In this document: positions 1 through 4,120 of the stretch, piece by piece
How positions within the stretch are numbered: the stretch's first letter is position 1
How the letters are laid out: every line of letters begins with the position of its first letter
Assembly (NCBI GenBank): GCA_030608865.1
Contig: JAUWDI010000063.1
Span: 1-6,153, forward strand
Length of the DNA: 6,153 nt
Source of the DNA: Anaerolineales bacterium
GTDB taxonomy: Bacteria; Chloroflexota; Anaerolineae; Anaerolineales; E44-bin32
Direction of reading: 5' to 3'
The notes under the pieces: generated by a model
What the model was told of the DNA's origin: nothing
Databases searched by the model: none
What the model saw: only the letters and a program-made list of their open reading frames with translations
Program-made: the position numbers and the translations under genes

Positions 1-114
1 GTAAAAGACCATCGGACCGAGTTTGAAATCGGAAACACAAATGCGGTTCTGGATGGAAAGATCGATCCGTTCATCGAGATGTACCTCCGATCCACAATCG
101 GAGATAATTCCTAA
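1..114 (+). CDS. prfB: Peptide chain release factor 2, C-terminal end (5' part outside window)
   Basis: Reading frame 1 from the first base gives 37 residues and then TAA at 112-114. The peptide opens [20 protein letters not shown] and continues with [10 protein letters not shown]. This is the typical end of class I release factor 2: the VKD-R-T stretch, the N-x-x-AVLDG turn and the final D-x-FIE helix. RF1 ends differently after its own DHR motif. RF2 recognises UGA and UAA stop codons on the ribosome and triggers peptide release. The GGQ and SPF motifs lie outside the window, so the activity cannot be checked here. No hairpin terminator is visible after the stop; the next feature is the secG promoter about 30 bases on. 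The identification is firm despite the short fragment, because RF2 C-termini are well conserved. Confidence 0.88.
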   Translation, partial: VKDHRTEFEIGNTNAVLDGKIDPFIEMYLRSTIGDNS

Positions 115-141
115 TGAATGGTTCCAAGGATTGCTGCCATC

Positions 142-170
142 TTGTCGGCGCATCACGCCTCTGCTATAAT
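142..170 (+). promoter_or_regulatory. Extended -10 promoter for secG
   Basis: A perfect -10 hexamer TATAAT lies at 165-170, preceded by TGC (162-164), which fits the extended -10 TGn element. A -35-like TTGTCG (142-147, four of six matches to TTGACA) sits 17 bases upstream, the ideal spacing. Transcription would start near 176-178, giving secG a leader of about 115 nt. The bases after the -10 (CCGGCGGCTC) are GC-rich and recur almost unchanged in the promoter at 2352-2360. This is predicted from sequence only. Confidence 0.72.
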
Positions 171-179
171 CCGGCGGCT

Positions 180-191
180 CATGAATTCATG
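180..191. repeat. 12-bp perfect palindrome at start of the secG leader
   Basis: CATGAATTCATG is its own reverse complement and lies a few bases downstream of the predicted start of transcription. It could be an operator or simply chance. With no unpaired loop bases it would make a poor RNA hairpin, so a DNA-binding site is the likelier role if it has one. No second copy was noticed in the window. Confidence 0.3.
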
Positions 192-279
192 CCCCATTTA
201 TTGAAATTGGACGGGACGCCTTGAGCGGATCTCCATTTGACTAAGAAAAACATCTCTCTTTCGAGTGGACAGGTACACT

Positions 280-285
280 AGGAGG
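280..285 (+). promoter_or_regulatory. Strong ribosome binding site of secG
   Basis: A full AGGAGG lies 7 bases before the GTG at 293. It settles the start codon of the short secG gene, which would otherwise be uncertain because the start is not ATG. Confidence 0.85.
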
Positions 286-292
286 AACTTGC

Positions 293-523
293 GTGGAATT
301 CTATCTCAACCTTGTATTGTCGATTGTCTCCGTCGCACTTATCACAATTATCATTCTGCAGAGTCGCGGCGCTGGTCTCGGAGGTCTGGGTGGAGGTGGT
401 GACTTTGGAGGCGCCGGTTTCCATGTACGGCGGGGAATTGAACGCCTACTCTTTAATATCACCATTGGTTTAAGCTTCGCTTTCTTCACTCTAGCCCTGG
501 TGACCGTTATTCTGGTCGGATAA
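293..523 (+). CDS. secG: Preprotein translocase subunit SecG
   Basis: SecG is a small membrane subunit that joins SecY and SecE in the protein-conducting channel and helps SecA-driven export of unfolded proteins. The product has 76 residues, a normal length. It shows the family layout: a first membrane helix at about residues 4-22, then LQSRGAGLGG (residues 22-31), the hallmark cytoplasmic loop, here extended by a run of glycines to about residue 41. A short basic stretch (RRGIER) follows, and then a second membrane helix at about 52-75. The start is GTG at 293, fixed by an AGGAGG 7 bases upstream and by the first helix beginning at once. It has its own promoter about 120 bases upstream. The binding-protein gene starts 42 bases downstream and is probably co-transcribed. 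Confidence 0.93.
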   Translation: MEFYLNLVLSIVSVALITIIILQSRGAGLGGLGGGGDFGGAGFHVRRGIERLLFNITIGLSFAFFTLALVTVILVG

Positions 524-565
524 CCCCGCTCAGACCCACTTCGGTTTCAATTACCCCTCCCCTTT

Positions 566-2269
566 ATGCGCAACATTCGCTGGCAATTACTTATTGCAAT
601 AGGTGGCCTTGCACTGGTGGTCGTCTTGTTGATCGGTCAGACACCTGATCAGGTCACGGCGCCTGCCCAACCGGTTACTGGTGGTGCTCACAGCGAAGCA
701 CTGATCGGTGAGATCATCCGCCTGAACCCCATCCTCGATTTCTCCAATCAGCCAGACCGTGATATTGATCGGTTGATTTACCATGGACTCCTGCATTTCG
801 ACTCCCGTGGTATCCCAGTTCCCGACCTGGCGGCGACCTGGTCGATTTCGGCAGACGCGACGCTTTATACTTTCACATTACACGAGGATGCTGTCTGGCA
901 CGATGGCGAACCTGTCACTTCGGACGACATTGTTTATACCTATTCCAAACTTCAGGACGATAACTACCCAGGACCAGAAGATATCCATGAGCTCTGGAAC
1001 CAGGTCAACATCATCCGACTGGATGATCGCCGTGTCCAATTCCAGCTGCCAGAACCGTTTGCGCCCTTTCTAGATTACCTATCCGTCGGTTTACTTCCTG
1101 ATCACCTGCTGCGCGGCGTGAGCGCAGGCGATCTTATCGACCATCCTTTCAACCTGGATCCCATCGGAACCGGACCCTTCCGCCTTGACCAATTTATCCT
1201 GGAAAATAACCAGATAACAGGCGTAAGCCTGGTAGCCTTCGATGAATTTTACGGTCAGCAGCCCTTTCTCGAGCGCATCGAACTCATTCTCTTCGAGAAT
1301 GAACAAGACGCGCTTAAGGCGTACAACAATGGCGAGGTCAAAGGTATTGGGTACCTGGGAGATAGCATCCTAGACGAAGCTCTAGCACTTCCTTCGATGA
1401 ATGTTCACTCCGCACGGCTCCCGCGCTTGGGTTTGATATTTCTTAACCTGCAGAATCCCGAGAAGGAGTTCCTCTCCGAGAAAAAGATAAGGCGAGCGTT
1501 AGCCATAGCGATTAACCGCCAATGGATTATCGATCATGTCTTCCTGGGACAGGCCGTCCAATCCATAGGACCTATCATGCCCGGCACCTGGGCTTTTGCC
1601 GAGGGCATCAAAGCTCTTCCTTTCGATCCAGACGAGGCAGCCCAAATTCTTGAGAGCGAGGGCTGGGAACTTCCGGCCGGTGCATCACCGGGAACACCTG
1701 AATATCAACGCGTGAAAGATGAGGAAATCCTCTCCCTCGAGCTGGTCCATCTTGAAGATGATACAAATACACAAATCGCTGAATTGGTTAAACGATATTG
1801 GGAAGCGATTGCCATCAAAGTTGAATTGGTCCCTGTCTCGTCCGACAGTCTTCTAAACGATTTCCTCCAACCACGTGATTTTCAAGCCGTCCTCACTGAG
1901 TTGGATCTTGGCAGTTACCCTGATCCTGACCCTTACCCGTTATGGCACGACTCGCAAACAGAAACAGGGCAGAACTACAGCGGTTTTTCTGATCGCAATA
2001 CCAGTATTTGGCTTGAACAGGCGCGCACGACACCAGATCGTGGGCGACGCTCGGATTTATACACCAGCTTTCAATACCGATTCCAGGATCAGGTCCCGTC
2101 GATCCTCATGTATTACCCGATTTATAATTACGGTATTGATGCTCAGTTGCAAGGTGTGAGCGTAGGACCACTATTCAACCCTAGTGACCGATTCAACACT
2201 GTTTTCGATTGGTTCCTTGTTGCCCGCCGGGGTGTATCGCCAGAAAAAGAAGAAACACCTCAACCCTAG
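566..2269 (+). CDS. Family-5 (peptide/nickel-type) ABC transporter solute-binding protein
   Basis: The 567 residues fit the extracellular solute-binding protein family 5 (SBP_bac_5, the OppA/DppA class), which captures oligopeptides or other solutes outside the membrane. After a basic start comes one hydrophobic segment (about 7-24), acting as signal peptide or membrane anchor. Family landmarks follow: the ATWSIS/TFTLHEDAVWHDG region at about 88-114, RRALAIAINR at 309-318 and YPDPDPYPLWH at 451-461. No lipobox cysteine follows the hydrophobic segment, and I see no cysteine anywhere in the protein, so it is not a standard lipoprotein. No permease or ATPase gene is in the window, so substrate and partners are unknown. 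The ATG at 566 has only pyrimidine-rich sequence before it and no Shine-Dalgarno. It starts 42 bases after secG, so translation may depend on secG. The fold is sure; transport of peptides is inference. Confidence 0.87.
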   Translation: MRNIRWQLLIAIGGLALVVVLLIGQTPDQVTAPAQPVTGGAHSEALIGEIIRLNPILDFSNQPDRDIDRLIYHGLLHFDSRGIPVPDLAATWSISADATLYTFTLHEDAVWHDGEPVTSDDIVYTYSKLQDDNYPGPEDIHELWNQVNIIRLDDRRVQFQLPEPFAPFLDYLSVGLLPDHLLRGVSAGDLIDHPFNLDPIGTGPFRLDQFILENNQITGVSLVAFDEFYGQQPFLERIELILFENEQDALKAYNNGEVKGIGYLGDSILDEALALPSMNVHSARLPRLGLIFLNLQNPEKEFLSEKKIRRALAIAINRQWIIDHVFLGQAVQSIGPIMPGTWAFAEGIKALPFDPDEAAQILESEGWELPAGASPGTPEYQRVKDEEILSLELVHLEDDTNTQIAELVKRYWEAIAIKVELVPVSSDSLLNDFLQPRDFQAVLTELDLGSYPDPDPYPLWHDSQTETGQNYSGFSDRNTSIWLEQARTTPDRGRRSDLYTSFQYRFQDQVPSILMYYPIYNYGIDAQLQGVSVGPLFNPSDRFNTVFDWFLVARRGVSPEKEETPQP

Positions 2270-2351
2270 GCGCAGCGGCAGATCAACCCTTGAACATTGC
2301 AAAAACTCACTCATGTGATCCAAATCCCGAGACCAAGCGGGAAAACTGCCG

Positions 2352-2360
2352 TGGTATAAT
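2352..2360 (+). promoter_or_regulatory. Extended -10 promoter for the S1-domain gene
   Basis: TGGTATAAT combines a TGn element (2352-2354) with a perfect TATAAT (2355-2360). The region 17 bases upstream (ACCAAG, 2332-2337) does not resemble a -35 box, so this would depend on the extended -10. Transcription would start near 2366-2368. The following CCGACCGCTC matches the secG promoter's CCGGCGGCTC in 8 of 10 bases. Confidence 0.62.
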
Positions 2361-2368
2361 CCGACCGC

Positions 2369-2388
2369 TCTGCAAGCTCTTATGCAGA
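2369..2388 (+). promoter_or_regulatory. Small hairpin at the 5' end of the S1-gene transcript
   Basis: TCTGCA (2369-2374) and TGCAGA (2383-2388) form a perfect 6-bp stem with an 8-base loop, right at the predicted 5' end of the mRNA. It ends five bases before the GAAAGG at 2393-2398 that probably serves as ribosome binding site. It would bury the ATG at 2382, another reason to prefer the GTG at 2406. A role in mRNA stability or autoregulation is only a guess. Confidence 0.35.
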
Positions 2389-2405
2389 CCCAGAAAGGTA
2401 TATTC

Positions 2406-3137
2406 GTGACCGAAAAAGAAGAACCCCAATCCACTAAATCACTGAAAGATCTCAAGCCAGCCCAGGAACTTCATGGAAAGATTTCCAAGATTGAACTCTT
2501 CGGCGCATTCGTCGATGTTGGCTTAAAACAGCAAGGTTTAATTCATATCTCGCAATTGAAGCAAGGGAAGATCAACCGGGTAGAAGACATCGTCCAACTG
2601 GGGGATGAAGTGGATGTCTGGGTTCTCAAAGTCGATCCGGACGCTAATCGTCTAGACCTCACGCTGATCAAGCCAGTCGCACTCAATTGGAAGGATATCC
2701 AACCGGGCAATAAATACTCAGGAGAAGTCATCAGGCTTGAAAAATTCGGTGCATTCGTTGACATCGGGGCTGAACGACCAGGATTAGTGCATGTTAGCGA
2801 AATGCGTGATGAATACGTCTCTGACCCCGGCGAGATCGTTAAAGTCGGGGAAAAAGTGGAAGTGAGTGTGCTCGAAGTAGATAGTAAGAAACGACAGGTA
2901 CGCCTGAGCATGAAAGCTGCGGAAATGATTGAAGAGCTAGATGATGAACCCGAAGAAGTGCTCCCAACAGCGATGGAAATTGCTCTCCGAGAAGCCATCG
3001 ATGGACCTCATAACGATGTAGAAACCTCTGCAGTAGATGTGAAAACGACAACAAAGGGCCGCAAGGAACTTGAAGATATCTATAGTCGGACCCTTAGCCA
3101 CAAGATTCAAACTGTATCAAAGAAAGAGGGAGAGTAA
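2406..3137 (+). CDS. Protein with two S1 RNA-binding domains
   Basis: The product of 243 residues carries two S1 (OB-fold) domains, at about 20-89 and 102-171. Each has the family core: G-K/E-V/I, FGAFVD (residues 32-37 and 114-119), G-L-I/V-H-I/V-S and the D-x(4)-R-L/V-x-L-S/T ending. S1 domains bind single-stranded RNA, so a cytoplasmic role in translation or RNA turnover is likely. It resembles ribosomal protein S1 but has too few domains to be a standard one. The tail is acidic (EELDDEPEEV near 176-185) and then polar and basic, with no domain I recognise. An in-frame ATG at 2382 would add eight residues. I prefer GTG at 2406 because GAAAGG lies 7 bases before it, whereas the ATG has no ribosome binding site and falls within 15 bases of the predicted transcript start. 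The terminator at 3166 follows closely. Confidence 0.85.
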   Translation: MTEKEEPQSTKSLKDLKPAQELHGKISKIELFGAFVDVGLKQQGLIHISQLKQGKINRVEDIVQLGDEVDVWVLKVDPDANRLDLTLIKPVALNWKDIQPGNKYSGEVIRLEKFGAFVDIGAERPGLVHVSEMRDEYVSDPGEIVKVGEKVEVSVLEVDSKKRQVRLSMKAAEMIEELDDEPEEVLPTAMEIALREAIDGPHNDVETSAVDVKTTTKGRKELEDIYSRTLSHKIQTVSKKEGE

Positions 3138-3165
3138 CCCGTTACTCACATATACACCCGTATCT

Positions 3166-3192
3166 AAAAAGCGCCTTATGGGCGCTTTTTTT
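3166..3192. terminator. Strong rho-independent terminator, probably bidirectional
   Basis: AAAAAGCGCC (3166-3175) pairs perfectly with GGCGCTTTTT (3181-3190) around the loop TTATG, and T's continue to 3192. On the plus strand this is a textbook terminator 28 bases after the S1-gene stop. Read on the minus strand the same stem ends in five T's, so it can also stop transcripts from the converging VKOR/acidic-protein genes, whose last stop codon is about 70 bases away. The rest of the gap to 3264 shows nothing else. Confidence 0.9.
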
Positions 3193-3264
3193 ATATTCCG
3201 ATTTTGGGTGGCAATTTATTCGTCAACGCCACTCAAATTTTTCTAACCAAAAATGCTTTTCCGG

Positions 3265-3504
3265 TTACTCGTCCACACTCAACCAATCATCGGCCTTATC
3301 GTCCTCGTCGTAAAGTTCTTCTTCTTCATCCTCATCCCAGATTTCCTCGAGATTCTCATCGTCCCAGTCTTCATCGTCAGGTGATTCACCTAATTGTTTA
3401 TATGTCCGGCAGCCTTCGTCTGGATCAATCTCAACAGATGATATTCCGCAAAATCCATCTTCGAGATAGACACAATTAATATAGTGGCAACGAATTCGAG
3501 GCAC
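3265..3504 (-). CDS. Small cysteine-cluster protein with very acidic tail, function unknown
   Basis: The 79-residue product has two parts. Residues 1-36 hold four cysteines (C6, C11, C19, C32) in the frame C-x4-C-x7-C-x12-C, with aromatic and glycine positions (CVYLEDGFCG) that recall DUF1540-like small cysteine domains. The four cysteines could bind a metal such as zinc. Residues 43-79 are about two-thirds Asp and Glu, with a few tryptophans, and are probably disordered. There is no signal peptide or membrane helix, so it should be cytoplasmic. The start is GTG at 3504, supported by AGAGGAGA (3514-3521) 9 bases upstream; that site overlaps the VKOR stop codon, so the two genes are likely co-transcribed and translationally coupled. 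The gene is probably real. The domain match is tentative and the function unknown. Confidence 0.72.
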   Translation of the reverse strand: MPRIRCHYINCVYLEDGFCGISSVEIDPDEGCRTYKQLGESPDDEDWDDENLEEIWDEDEEEELYDEDDKADDWLSVDE

Positions 3505-3513
3505 CTTCTGGAA

Positions 3514-3521
3514 TCTCCTCT
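3514..3521 (-). promoter_or_regulatory. Ribosome binding site overlapping the VKOR stop codon
   Basis: On the minus strand AGAGGAGA lies 9 bases before the GTG at 3504, and its first two bases are the last two of the VKOR stop codon TAG (3522-3520). It fixes the start of the acidic protein and implies that ribosomes finishing VKOR can restart there. Confidence 0.78.
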
Positions 3522-3966
3522 AATTATCGAATCCCAGTTTGCGCAGGCGTACTATGCTAATCACGAAAAGAAGCAGCATTACGACCGCTGAGACCACACA
3601 GTAAGGGCAGACGGCATGTAAAACAAAGATCTCAATATACGTCAGGTAAACTGAATATATCGTCCCTGCCAGAGTAAACCCAAAAACACCTAAATGCAAG
3701 CTATCTCTCCAGCTCGGGAACCGTGTTTCAAGGATGAGAAATGCCAGTATTGCGAGATATCCAAGTAATCCCAGGAGGGCGAGTGGAATACCACCGATTT
3801 CTGCATATTTGCTGTTGTTGACCGCTTCGCAATCGCCAATATCCGAACACGCGGCTACCGTACCCGTGAATTTAAGGAACGCAAGGTAAGCGGAATCAAC
3901 TGCGCCGGCTAATGCGAGTAAAACGGATGCAAGCCAAAGGGGTTCTGATTGAGATTTTGCTTTCAT
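3520..3966 (-). CDS. VKOR-family membrane thiol oxidoreductase (single domain)
   Basis: Bacterial VKOR homologues reoxidise a periplasmic thioredoxin-like partner and pass electrons to quinone, driving disulfide bond formation as DsbB does in proteobacteria. The 148 residues show the VKOR pattern: a loop cysteine pair C40 and C46 (CSDIGDC), serine S52 in NNSKYAEIGGIPLALLG, and the quinone-side pair C120-C123 (CPYC). The spacing of these residues agrees with what I recall for the cyanobacterial VKOR of known structure. About four or five hydrophobic helices lie near 10-30, 60-79, 92-110 and 113-139. There is no fused thioredoxin domain, so the redox partner must be encoded elsewhere. An in-frame TAG five codons upstream makes the ATG at 3966 the first possible start; its ribosome site is weak (GGACGG, close to the start). 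The acidic-protein gene follows after 15 bases. Confidence 0.88.
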   Translation of the reverse strand: MKAKSQSEPLWLASVLLALAGAVDSAYLAFLKFTGTVAACSDIGDCEAVNNSKYAEIGGIPLALLGLLGYLAILAFLILETRFPSWRDSLHLGVFGFTLAGTIYSVYLTYIEIFVLHAVCPYCVVSAVVMLLLFVISIVRLRKLGFDN

Positions 3967-4097
3967 ATACCGTCCAGTCTAATAATATTGAAAACCATAG
4001 TGAAATCGTAACGGGATTAATTACTCGTTCAGCGCCTCAGGTCCAAAGGGTGAACGAACCCAGGCACTTCTATCGCCGAATTGTTATTGAAGGCGAA

Positions 4098-4106
4098 ATT
4101 ATAACA
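4098..4106 (-). promoter_or_regulatory. Extended -10 promoter for the VKOR/acidic-protein pair
   Basis: On the minus strand TGTTATAAT combines a TGn element (4106-4104) with a perfect TATAAT (4103-4098). It lies just after the rel stop codon (4123-4121). No -35 box is apparent at 16-18 bases spacing. Transcription would begin near 4091, giving a leader of about 125 nt before the VKOR ATG. The 154-base gap holds no clear terminator for rel, so read-through from rel may add to this promoter. Confidence 0.55.
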
Positions 4107-4120
4107 TTCAATCCGCCGGC

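Noticed and set aside
189..224. Possible 11-residue leader peptide in the secG leader (and a 7-residue one from 181)
   Set aside because: Neither has a ribosome binding site, a run of one regulatory amino acid or an attenuator hairpin.
2543..2998. Open frame of 151 codons on the minus strand inside the S1-domain gene
   Set aside because: It is a Ser/Thr-rich antisense shadow of a clearly recognisable S1 gene, with no recognisable domain of its own.
3290..3375. Pyrimidine-rich, repeat-like stretch of TTC/ATC triplets on the plus strand
   Set aside because: It is explained by the Asp/Glu codons of the acidic tail on the minus strand; there is no regular repeat unit.
4073..4096. Hairpin TCGCC...GGCGA in the rel-VKOR gap as terminator or riboswitch
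   Set aside because: The stem is only 5 bp with a 15-base loop and no T-run, and it partly overlaps the predicted transcription start.
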